DNA from: Membranihabitans maritimus | GTDB lineage: Bacteria; Bacteroidota; Bacteroidia; Chitinophagales; Saprospiraceae | NCBI RefSeq assembly: GCF_021729145.1 | Contig: NZ_JAJSLW010000001.1 | Location: 186,001 to 250,000 of the forward strand | DNA: 64,000 nucleotides | Direction of reading: 5' to 3' | Shown: positions 1 through 9,047 of the stretch, one piece after another | Numbering within the stretch: position 1 is the first letter of the stretch | Layout of the letters: each line of letters starts with the position of its first letter | Made by a program: the position numbers and the translations under genes | Notes under the pieces: model-generated | Databases searched by the model: none | The model's input: only the letters and a program-made list of their open reading frames with translations | Told to the model about the DNA's origin: nothing

Positions 1-720
1 TTTAATTATGAAGATAGAAATCCAGAGGATTTAAAAATAATTGATATTCAAGGGTGTGAGCTGTCCAGGCATCACCATTTAGGAAGTTATTTTACCCGAT
101 ATGAAGGATCTACTGACATTGACGAATCCCTGGAAACAGTTGGCGATCTTGATGGAATTGTTATATTGAATCATCCCGGACGTTATGATTATCCGGCCCA
201 TTGGTATTTGCAAATGTTTGAAGAAAATCCTCATTTAATTGGAGAGGAAGTATATAACCGGGGGGATCGGTATCCCAATGGACGTATGAAATGGGACTCC
301 TTATTGATGTTGTCCATGCCAACTATAAAGGTTTGGGGATTTTCTAATGATGATATGCACACCCTGGATCATCTGGGGCGTAATTGGAATATGCTTATTT
401 TACCTGAACTTAGCCAACAGGCCATAAAAGAAAGCTTGAAGAATGGTCATTTTTATTTTGTTTATGCACCTGATGGACATGATGGTCCCAATCCTCCAGC
501 AATTGAATCAATAGCTGTAAATAATAAAAAAGGGACCATTGATTTGGTAGCTACGGGCCAAGATTCTATTCGATGGATTTCCAATGGAAAAGTTATTGGA
601 AAGGGGTTACAAGTCGACCTTAATGAAATAGATGATTTAGGCACCTATGTCAGAGCTGAACTGTATGGCAAAGAGAATACTATTGTTGGAACACAACCAT
701 TCGGTATTTATAAAGATTAA
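1..720 (+). CDS. PHP-domain phosphoesterase, C-terminal part (5' end outside window)
   Basis: The frame is open from base 1, so the start codon lies upstream. An internal ATG at 166 is not the start, because coding similarity to the complete paralogue at 35327-36433 continues upstream of it. The two share the blocks NHPGRY, WGFSNDD, NPPAIES/KPPQIES, GQDSIRWIS and GTQPFGI in the same order. The metal-binding N-terminal half (HTH and TDH motifs in the paralogue) is missing here only because the window begins inside the gene. By family knowledge PHP proteins are metal-dependent phosphoesterases; the paralogue is a predicted lipoprotein, so this one is probably also cell-surface or periplasmic. 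It suggests that a third, related locus ends just upstream of locus A. The substrate is unknown. Confidence 0.85.
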   Translation, partial: FNYEDRNPEDLKIIDIQGCELSRHHHLGSYFTRYEGSTDIDESLETVGDLDGIVILNHPGRYDYPAHWYLQMFEENPHLIGEEVYNRGDRYPNGRMKWDSLLMLSMPTIKVWGFSNDDMHTLDHLGRNWNMLILPELSQQAIKESLKNGHFYFVYAPDGHDGPNPPAIESIAVNNKKGTIDLVATGQDSIRWISNGKVIGKGLQVDLNEIDDLGTYVRAELYGKENTIVGTQPFGIYKD

Positions 721-724
721 ATAG
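712..724. repeat. 13-bp direct repeat flanking the IS5-type transposase gene (second copy 2185-2197)
   Basis: AAAGATTAAATAG occurs at 712-724, across the stop codon of the PHP gene, and again at 2185-2197, a few bases after the transposase stop. The spacing brackets the transposase gene, but the repeat does not fit the candidate inverted repeats of the element, so its meaning is unclear. It could be a long target duplication, a trace of a rearrangement, or coincidence in A/T-rich DNA. Confidence 0.5.
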
Positions 725-795
725 TCGCTCCTTAGCAATGATATAGCCCATTGATTATCATGATATAAATAAGTAAAAAGGCATGATTTGGGAGT

Positions 796-2234
<1,439 letters not shown>

Positions 2235-2259
2235 TATTTGGTAACTGTTTCAGAATATA

Positions 2260-2802
2260 TTATACCGTAAAATAATAGATTGAGTATATAACAAAAACTA
2301 CGATGCAACTACTAATAAGTGTGTATTGATGGCGAAGTGTTTTGAGAGCTTTTACCATATGGTTTTTTACTGTGCTGGGCGAAATTTGAAGCTTTTTGGC
2401 TATTTCATTGTGTGTTAATCCCTTTTCTCTGCTTAATTGAAATATTTCACGCTGTCTTTCAGGTAGAGTATAAATAATGTCATGAAATTTTTTTTCCAGA
2501 TCACTAACCAAAAGATGATCTTCATCTTGTGCTAGTTGATTTTTCATCGAATTAAGCATTTCTTCTTTTAAAACTTCATTCCTGCGTATTTTTTTGAAAT
2601 AATGATAGGTAGCATATCGAGTAGCGGTAAATATATATGCCTCCAAATCTTCAATATTCTGCAAATGACTTTCTTTTTTCACCAATTGTAAAAAGATATC
2701 CTGAGTCAAATCCTCTGCAATAGTTTCGGATTTGACATGTGTAAGTGCAAATGCATATACACGAGAATAATACTTTTCTATAATTTCATCAATCACAATC
2801 AT
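2260..2802 (-). CDS. ECF-type RNA polymerase sigma factor of locus A
   Basis: About 180 residues with region 2 at the N-terminus (EIIEKYYSRVYAFALTHV, then AEDLTQDIFLQLVKK) and region 4 near the C-terminus (LPERQREIF, LTHNEIAKKLQISPSTVKNH helix-turn-helix). This is the Bacteroidota FecI-like family that acts with FecR anti-sigma factors and TonB-dependent transducers. The C-terminus ends in a hydrophobic stretch (SSCIVVFVIYSIYYF) that could associate with the membrane; the sigma factor at 28001-28546 also has a hydrophobic tail. A TTG at 2811 would add three residues; the ATG at 2802 is preferred. It is divergent from fecR (2969) and probably reads promoters of locus A in response to SusC/FecR signalling. 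Confidence 0.93.
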   Translation of the reverse strand: MIVIDEIIEKYYSRVYAFALTHVKSETIAEDLTQDIFLQLVKKESHLQNIEDLEAYIFTATRYATYHYFKKIRRNEVLKEEMLNSMKNQLAQDEDHLLVSDLEKKFHDIIYTLPERQREIFQLSREKGLTHNEIAKKLQISPSTVKNHMVKALKTLRHQYTLISSCIVVFVIYSIYYFTV

Positions 2803-2896
2803 ATCGGTCAAAAATAGTACATTTCTTTCAATTTACCATATCAAAAATTAGCACCGGCCGCTAACTGCTATATAATTACAAAAAAAATCATCTTGC

Positions 2897-2930
2897 ACTA
2901 GTCCTATGGATATTTTCTTTACTCATACTA
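2897..2930 (+). promoter_or_regulatory. Candidate ECF-sigma promoter of fecR, locus A
   Basis: ACTAGT (2897-2902), an 18-base spacer, then ACTCATACTA (2921-2930), followed by ATAAA. The same arrangement with identical spacing occurs upstream of the locus B fecR at 28832-28865, where the second box is ACTTATACTA. The spacers are unrelated, so two separated boxes are conserved. This fits -35/-10 elements read by the cognate ECF sigma factors. The fecR start lies 38 bases downstream. Confidence 0.55.
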
Positions 2931-2968
2931 ATAAAGATCAAAAGTTGAGGGTTAGTTGAAATCACAAA

Positions 2969-3952
2969 ATGGAGAAATTGGACACGCAAAAAAAGATAGT
3001 TACACTGTACAAAAAGCTCAAAGAAAATTCGATAACGGATCATGAGTTAAATGAATTATTCATTCTTGTAGAGAAAGAGGAAAACAAGAAGAACCTTGAC
3101 GCTGAATTAGAGGAGGTTTGGGATTCTTTAAGGAGTATTGAAGAAGTAGGATTAAGTGAACAAAAGTCCAGATTGAGAAAGAAATTAAAGCGAAAAACCC
3201 ATCCAGTAAATATGGTCATTAAATCAAACTGGAAATATGGTATAGCAGCGACTGTAACTATAGTGATTGCAGTTGGTATATTCTTGAACGACATGTTTTC
3301 CACAAGTATAGAATTCTCAACCGAATATGGGGAAAGACAAACTATACTTCTCCCTGATGGATCCCAGGTAGAACTCAATGCAAATTCATCGATAATATGG
3401 GACAAGAATTGGGAGAAAAATAAAGTTCGAAAAATTCAGCTTTTGGGTGAAGCCTATTTTGAAGTAATTCATTTGGACCAGGATCAAAAATTTATTGTAA
3501 GCACTTCTGATTTAGATATTGAAGTATTGGGTACTTCCTTCAATGTTTCGGATAGAAGCAATATGACTGATGTTTTTCTTAGTGAAGGAAGTGTAAAGCT
3601 GGGGCTAAAAGGCAAGATTAACAAAGAAATAATTATGGATCCCGGGCAGCGAATCAGTTATTCGAAAGAAGAAAATAAGGTTGTAAAGCATGAAGAAAAT
3701 AATGCTCTGGCTGCATCATGGAAAAATAATGTACTCTATTTCAATGACAAAACAGTTGAAGAAACTTTACAAAAAGTCAGTCAAATTTATGGGGTTGAAT
3801 TTGAATTTAGGGATCCCTCGATTAAAAGCTTGAAATTAAACTTTTACGTCCCATATAAAGATTGGAGTGTTGCCAAGGAAGCCTTTGAATTAACGATGAA
3901 TTTAAAAATTGATTTACAAGAAAACGGAAAATATTTGATAAGCAAAAAATAG
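2969..3952 (+). CDS. FecR-type anti-sigma factor/sensor of locus A
   Basis: A 327-residue single-pass inner-membrane protein. It has a cytoplasmic helical N-terminus of about 85 residues, a membrane segment near residues 90-107 (YGIAATVTIVIAVGIFL), a periplasmic FecR domain (EYGERQTILLPDGSQVELN, LLGEAYFEV, VLGTSFNVS) and a C-terminal DUF4974 domain (LYFNDKTVEETLQKVSQIYG to the end). By family knowledge it holds the ECF sigma factor at the membrane and releases it when the STN domain of the SusC partner reports substrate binding. It is divergent from the sigma gene and immediately upstream of susC. The stop codon (3950-3952) lies inside the left arm of a hairpin that is also found in locus B. 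Confidence 0.94.
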   Translation: MEKLDTQKKIVTLYKKLKENSITDHELNELFILVEKEENKKNLDAELEEVWDSLRSIEEVGLSEQKSRLRKKLKRKTHPVNMVIKSNWKYGIAATVTIVIAVGIFLNDMFSTSIEFSTEYGERQTILLPDGSQVELNANSSIIWDKNWEKNKVRKIQLLGEAYFEVIHLDQDQKFIVSTSDLDIEVLGTSFNVSDRSNMTDVFLSEGSVKLGLKGKINKEIIMDPGQRISYSKEENKVVKHEENNALAASWKNNVLYFNDKTVEETLQKVSQIYGVEFEFRDPSIKSLKLNFYVPYKDWSVAKEAFELTMNLKIDLQENGKYLISKK

Positions 3953-3977
3953 GATATGTACTGGCATACATATCCTA
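3950..3977 (+). promoter_or_regulatory. Conserved hairpin between fecR and susC, locus A
   Basis: A perfect 11-bp inverted repeat with a 6-base loop (CTGGCA). Its core arms are GGATATGTA and TACATATCC, and the fecR TAG stop forms the base of the stem. The same arms occur at the same position in locus B (29878-29901) with a different loop. No T-run follows, so it is unlikely to be a strong terminator. It may be an mRNA processing, stabilising or protein-binding site separating regulator from transporter expression. Confidence 0.7.
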
Positions 3978-4015
3978 AGAAACAAATTTTCGATAATAAA
4001 AATTTATTTAAAAGT

Positions 4016-7000
4016 ATGAATTTAAAAGGATTTACTCAAAAGAAGTGGTTGATGTCACTTTTCTTTTTGATTTGTGTGGTATCCGCTTACTCGGGGCCGA
4101 CGGATGTTCCGGAGCAACAGGAAATTCCGTTGGTGGAAGCCATTCAAAAAATTAGTAAGGATTACGGGGTCTATTTTTCGTTTGATCGCAAGTTGGTTGA
4201 GAATATAACGGTCGAATATCATTCCCGGCATACAATGAGTCTGGAAGAAGCAATTTCCTTCGCATTGAAGAATACGGACCTGCAATTTAAAATGTTTGAT
4301 CAGGAATTTGTCATTATCTATCGTAAAGATGAAGAAGGGATGATCTCTTTACGGAAAATGATGGCTCATATAGAAAAAATTGTTGGTGAAGGAGACAGTT
4401 ATTTGATTAAGCCGACCAACCGATTGCCGTTGCGTAAGTTTTACGATAATCCGTATCGTGAGTTGAAAGGGTTGGTCTTAAACGTGAAGGGAACCGTAAT
4501 AGATAATAAAGGGGAGCCGCTTATAGGTGTTAATGTCAGGGTCAAAGGAGCGGATAAAGGTACGGCAACGGACTTTAACGGAATGTTTACTCTACAGGAT
4601 GTAAATGAGAATGCTACGTTGGTATTCAGTTATATTGGGTATCAGACGATTGAAATTCCGGTAGACGGACGCGTGAATATTGAAGTCACCATGATATCGG
4701 ATTCTGAGTTATTGGATGAAATAGTAGTAGTGGGGTATGGGACGCAAAAGAGAAGTGATTTGACCGGATCAGTTTCTTCAGTTCCGATGGAGCATATCAG
4801 AAATCAGCCGATACGAAGTATAGGGGATATATTGCAAGGCCGGGCTGCAGGTATGTCATTAACCCGGACTTCAGGACAAACAGGATCGAATATAAAAATG
4901 AGAATAAGGGGCCCTAATTCTATTTCGGGAAGTAATGAACCGCTGATGGTAGTAGATGGAGTGATAGGTGGTAATATCGGTTCCATACATGATGTTGAAT
5001 CCATTGAAATTTTGAAGGATGCTTCGGCCACTGCTATTTATGGAGAAAGAGCTTCGAACGGAGTCATCTTAGTCACTACAAAGCAAGCGACTTCAGAGGT
5101 CCCTCAAGTCCGGATTGCACTCAATTCCGGATTTAGTTATCAGAATACGGACTATCCCGATATGATGAGTGCGGCGGAATACGCTGAATTCGTCAACGAC
5201 TTACGGGGAGAGCAGATATACTCTTCAGCAGATATTGCGGACTTCAGGCAAAACGGAGGAACTAACTGGCCTTCAGAGGTAATGCAAACCGGTCTGAAAA
5301 ATGATTACAATATTACATACTCCCAAAAACTGGATAAGGTAGGTATTTATTTATCGGGTAGATATGTTGACGAAAGAGGTACGATGCGGAATAATAGTTC
5401 CGGTGGAAACTACCAACTTCGTTCCAAGATTAACTTTGACCCCATTGACCGATTGTCGTTTAGCCTGGATATAAGGGCCAACAAAAACCAATCTATGAAC
5501 GGGAACTTATCCACGGGAACCAGTAAATCTCATCCCCTCATGCAGGCGTTGATATGGTCTCCAACCGAACCCATCTGGCTCGATCAAGAAAACGGAATAT
5601 ATAATCTTACCGACAATTACGGTGCATTATCGTATAACCCGTATATGTATGCTTTGGAACAGCAGCAATTGTCCATGAGCAGTGGTATATATACTACTTT
5701 AACGGGAAGGTATGAAATAACGGATTGGCTGGCGTACAATGTAACCGGCTATGCTGCCAAAAACAATAGTCAGGGGGCTAATTATGAAAATATATACCTG
5801 GAGCCCAACGATCCCCAGGCATCGAGGAGTTCAAGTGATCGCTTTAACTGGCGGTTGGTCAATCGTATCGATATTAATAAAAGCTTCGATGTACACAACC
5901 TTTTGTTAACGGGAGTGTACGAAACGGAAGCTTCCGAGAACTGGAGTGTTGGCGGAGTAGGTAGAAATATGCCTTTACCGGATCTCGCTTCGTATTACAA
6001 TATTGATTTGAGTAATCTTCAGTCGGTTTCATCCGGATTCGGAGAATCCAGTCGTTTGGCATACCTGGGAAGGTTGAATTACAACTATGACTCCCGGTAT
6101 TATCTGACAGCCTCCTATCGTGTGGATGCACAAAGCGGACCGGTGGACCGACCCGATCAAAACAAATACGGAGCATTTCCTTCTTTTGCGGTGAGTTGGA
6201 GGGCATCGGAAGAGTCCTTTATGGAGGACAGTTTTTTTGAAAATTTAAAGCTGAGATTGGGGTGGGGATTGACAGGGAACCCTTCCGGATTTCCGTATAC
6301 CAGAATGGATGAAGAGAGCTTTCCATTCGGCATAGGCGCCGATGTACTAGGATACGTACCGGGCACTCCGGCCAATTCCAATATCAAATGGGAGAAAACG
6401 ACCCAAAAGGACGTCGGTCTCGATCTATCTGCGTTAAACGGGAGAATTTCGATGTCTTTTGACTATTTCATTAAAAACACGACAGATTTGTTGACGCAAC
6501 AAGAATTGCCCGGATATTACGGCTATGGAGACGACGCCAGTTATACTCAGAATTTAGGGCAAATCAATAACCAGGGGTTTGAAGTGACCCTGGACCTTGT
6601 TCCCGTACAAACTTCCAATGTTTACTGGGGAATGAACCTCAATTTTTCTCGTGTTCACAATGAAGTGATTGATTTGGGTGACCAGGCAGCGTTTATGACG
6701 GGTACGACGGCCAATGGCTTTTTGGATGTGGAGACATACAGGGTACAAGAAGGTTTGCCTTTGGGTACCATGTGGGGATACAAATTCCTGGGTATTTGGA
6801 GAACAAATGAAGCGGATGAAGCTGCGAAGTATGGCGAGGCCCCCGGTGATTTGAAATTTGAGGATGTAAACGGAGACGGAGCTATTAATCTCGCGGATGA
6901 CGGTCAAAAAATTGGTGATGCGAATCCCGATTTCGCCTGGGGATTGAGCAATACCGTTACGTTTAAAAATTTTGACTTAAACTTCTTATTGCAGGGCATG

Positions 7001-7423
7001 CACGGACAGGATGTTCTCAATCTTACACGGGCGGCTATGTCTACGGCACATCCCGATTCCCGGACAATTACTTTAAAAGACCCCGGATTTAATTACTGGA
7101 CTCCTGGAAACGAGGATACGGAATGGCCCAACATACATAGTACGAGTAGCAAAAAACGTCTGAACTCTTCTCAGTGGGTCGAAGACGGTAGCTGGGTGAA
7201 ATTGAAGTATGTCGGCGTTACGTATCATTTACCCAGAAACCTGGTAAACTTCGGGGATCTCAGTCTGTCGGTAAGCGGTACGGACTTGCTTACCTTTTCA
7301 GGATATAAGGGATATGATCCGGAAGTATCCGCATCCGGGAGCAGTGACGTGTGGGGTGGCGCGGACTTTGGTACGTTACCCATCCCCCGATCGGTTATTT
7401 TTGGTCTTGTTCTAGATTTTTAA
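4016..7423 (+). CDS. susC-like: SusC-like TonB-dependent transporter/transducer of locus A
   Basis: About 1135 residues. An in-frame ATG lies at 3956 inside the hairpin, but the ATG at 4016 gives a proper signal peptide (KKWLMSLFFLICVVSAYS) and matches the locus B protein, so 4016 is chosen. Domains in order: signal peptide; STN domain (about 35-105, VYFSFDRKLVENITV), which signals to FecR; a linker with LPLRKFYDNPYRELKG; a carboxypeptidase-like CNA-B domain (about 160-235, GEPLIGVNVRVKG); the DEIVVVGYGTQ motif before the plug; a plug with VDGVIGG and IEILKDASATAIYG; and a 22-strand-type barrel to the C-terminal LVLDF. It would import an oligomeric ligand across the outer membrane with the SusD partner and trigger the sigma/FecR pathway. 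The substrate cannot be read from the sequence. Confidence 0.95.
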   Translation: MNLKGFTQKKWLMSLFFLICVVSAYSGPTDVPEQQEIPLVEAIQKISKDYGVYFSFDRKLVENITVEYHSRHTMSLEEAISFALKNTDLQFKMFDQEFVIIYRKDEEGMISLRKMMAHIEKIVGEGDSYLIKPTNRLPLRKFYDNPYRELKGLVLNVKGTVIDNKGEPLIGVNVRVKGADKGTATDFNGMFTLQDVNENATLVFSYIGYQTIEIPVDGRVNIEVTMISDSELLDEIVVVGYGTQKRSDLTGSVSSVPMEHIRNQPIRSIGDILQGRAAGMSLTRTSGQTGSNIKMRIRGPNSISGSNEPLMVVDGVIGGNIGSIHDVESIEILKDASATAIYGERASNGVILVTTKQATSEVPQVRIALNSGFSYQNTDYPDMMSAAEYAEFVNDLRGEQIYSSADIADFRQNGGTNWPSEVMQTGLKNDYNITYSQKLDKVGIYLSGRYVDERGTMRNNSSGGNYQLRSKINFDPIDRLSFSLDIRANKNQSMNGNLSTGTSKSHPLMQALIWSPTEPIWLDQENGIYNLTDNYGALSYNPYMYALEQQQLSMSSGIYTTLTGRYEITDWLAYNVTGYAAKNNSQGANYENIYLEPNDPQASRSSSDRFNWRLVNRIDINKSFDVHNLLLTGVYETEASENWSVGGVGRNMPLPDLASYYNIDLSNLQSVSSGFGESSRLAYLGRLNYNYDSRYYLTASYRVDAQSGPVDRPDQNKYGAFPSFAVSWRASEESFMEDSFFENLKLRLGWGLTGNPSGFPYTRMDEESFPFGIGADVLGYVPGTPANSNIKWEKTTQKDVGLDLSALNGRISMSFDYFIKNTTDLLTQQELPGYYGYGDDASYTQNLGQINNQGFEVTLDLVPVQTSNVYWGMNLNFSRVHNEVIDLGDQAAFMTGTTANGFLDVETYRVQEGLPLGTMWGYKFLGIWRTNEADEAAKYGEAPGDLKFEDVNGDGAINLADDGQKIGDANPDFAWGLSNTVTFKNFDLNFLLQGMHGQDVLNLTRAAMSTAHPDSRTITLKDPGFNYWTPGNEDTEWPNIHSTSSKKRLNSSQWVEDGSWVKLKYVGVTYHLPRNLVNFGDLSLSVSGTDLLTFSGYKGYDPEVSASGSSDVWGGADFGTLPIPRSVIFGLVLDF

Positions 7424-7433
7424 TTTGAATAAA

Positions 7434-8909
7434 ATGATTTTTAAAATGAAATATTTCTGCACTTTATTAACGGTTTTTGTTTTGTCTTCTTGTTCCGAAA
7501 ATTTTTTGGATATTAACCCGAAGGGGGAATTGTTTCCCCAGGCATTTTATTCGAACGAAGTAGAATTGGATATAGCTGCCACCGGGCTTTATGCGAGAAT
7601 GGAGCGGGCCTATGTTTACGGATGGTCTTTGTCCTATGCGACCGGGGGCCGGGATAAAACTTCTAATTTTGACAATTTTGAAGAGGTAGATGTTTTTGCT
7701 ACGGAAGGCGACAATGGTGAAATGTCCAGCTACTGGGATCAGTCATGGACGGCCATAAATGCAGCCAATGAGATTATTTACCGCTATGAGGATGCGAATG
7801 CTTCGGAGGAAAAAAAGCGGGAAGTAGCCGGACAGGCCCACTTTATCAGAGCCTATAATTATTTTATGTTGGTCCGTATGTATAATCAACTTCCTTTGTA
7901 CACCAATAGTACCGAAGTATCTATAGACATTGAATTATCAGGCCCGGAAGCCATTTATTCTTTGATAGTAGACGATCTCAAAACGGCTGAAGAATTTCTC
8001 CCGGATAATTGGGACAGTGATCCGAAAAGAGCTGGGGTGGCCTGGACAAGTGGTGCCGCCAAGTCTTTACTGGCTTACGTTTACTTGTGTATGGCGGGAT
8101 ATCCTCTGAATGATGCGTCAAAATATACTTTGGCTGCAGAGAAAGCAAAAGAAGTGATTGACAATGAAGCGAAATACGGATACGGTCTGATGGAGAATAT
8201 AGCGGATCTTTATTCTTCCGAACTCAATTGGCAAAATCAGGCGTGTGAAGAAGTAGTTTTAGCTTTTTTCAATGACAACAATTACGGTTGTGTTCTCTGT
8301 TCAGTACCTGCAGAATACGGAGGCTGGGAAGTCTTCCAGGCAGACATTAACTTTTTTGAGAGTTTTCCTGAGGGACCGAGAAAGGACGCTATCTTTATTT
8401 CGGAATTTCCATTTGAGGACGGGGTAAAACATTACACCGAAATAAGTGCCGGGCATCCTTTCTATAGACAGTATTGGGATGGGAAAATTGATTGGGAAAG
8501 GCCCTGGGATGGAATGAATTGGAAAAATAGTCGACCTCAGGTAGCGATAACCCACGCTAATAATTTACTGGTTTATGCAGAAGCTCAAGCCATGTCTGGT
8601 TCGCCGGATGCCTCGACGTACGATGCTATAAACCGGGTGAGAAACAGGGCGGGCCTTCCGGATTTACCCGAAGGACTGTCCAAAGAAGCGTTTCGAGATT
8701 CAGTAGTTCAGGAAAGGGCCTGGGAATTTTGTGGTGGGTATTTTTGCACTGATCCATGGTACGATCTTGTAAGATTGGAAAGAGTGGAAGAATCGGTCGG
8801 GGAGCGCCATCCCGATGAAAATCAATTGGTAAAAACTCCTACGAAAGAGGAATACTTTGCCCCTTATCCGGTAAATGATGTGAATAAAAATCCTAATCTG
8901 CATAAATAG
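7434..8909 (+). CDS. susD-like: SusD/RagB-like surface glycan-binding lipoprotein of locus A
   Basis: About 491 residues. A TTG at 7425 is possible, but the ATG at 7434 directly precedes the lipoprotein signal (TLLTVFVLSSC). The mature protein begins SENFLDINPKGELF, the typical SusD start. RagB/SusD features follow: TPR-like helices (QAHFIRAYNYFMLVRMYNQLPL) and the C-terminal AINRVRNRAGLPDLPEGLS with FRDSVVQERAWEF. Aromatic residues typical of glycan-binding faces are plentiful. It follows susC by about ten bases. By family knowledge it lies as a lid on the SusC barrel and captures ligand at the cell surface. It is rather divergent from the locus B SusD (582 residues), so the two loci probably take up different, if related, ligands. 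Confidence 0.94.
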   Translation: MIFKMKYFCTLLTVFVLSSCSENFLDINPKGELFPQAFYSNEVELDIAATGLYARMERAYVYGWSLSYATGGRDKTSNFDNFEEVDVFATEGDNGEMSSYWDQSWTAINAANEIIYRYEDANASEEKKREVAGQAHFIRAYNYFMLVRMYNQLPLYTNSTEVSIDIELSGPEAIYSLIVDDLKTAEEFLPDNWDSDPKRAGVAWTSGAAKSLLAYVYLCMAGYPLNDASKYTLAAEKAKEVIDNEAKYGYGLMENIADLYSSELNWQNQACEEVVLAFFNDNNYGCVLCSVPAEYGGWEVFQADINFFESFPEGPRKDAIFISEFPFEDGVKHYTEISAGHPFYRQYWDGKIDWERPWDGMNWKNSRPQVAITHANNLLVYAEAQAMSGSPDASTYDAINRVRNRAGLPDLPEGLSKEAFRDSVVQERAWEFCGGYFCTDPWYDLVRLERVEESVGERHPDENQLVKTPTKEEYFAPYPVNDVNKNPNLHK

Positions 8910-8928
8910 TAAAGTATTAGTTTAAACA

Positions 8929-8997
8929 GCACACTTACACATGAGATTTTTAAGCAGTCCCATTGTTCCGGGGTTTAGAAAAAATGTGTAAGTGTGC
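8929..8997. repeat. 14-bp perfect inverted repeat in the susD-phosphatase gap
   Basis: GCACACTTACACAT (8929-8942) is the exact reverse complement of 8984-8997, with 41 bases between. It lies between the susD stop and the phosphatase start (9048). No T-run follows. It could form an extended hairpin in the operon mRNA and lower or stabilise expression at the transporter/enzyme junction, or be a protein-binding or small mobile repeat. Confidence 0.7.
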
Positions 8998-9047
8998 ATT
9001 CCGTTTGTGTCGGAAATTGGTAACCCTGTTTTTTGAAAATTGAAATA

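Noticed and set aside
3956-4015. Upstream in-frame ATG for the locus A SusC
   Set aside because: It lies in the hairpin and would put 20 non-signal residues before the signal peptide; the locus B homologue starts at the position matching 4016.
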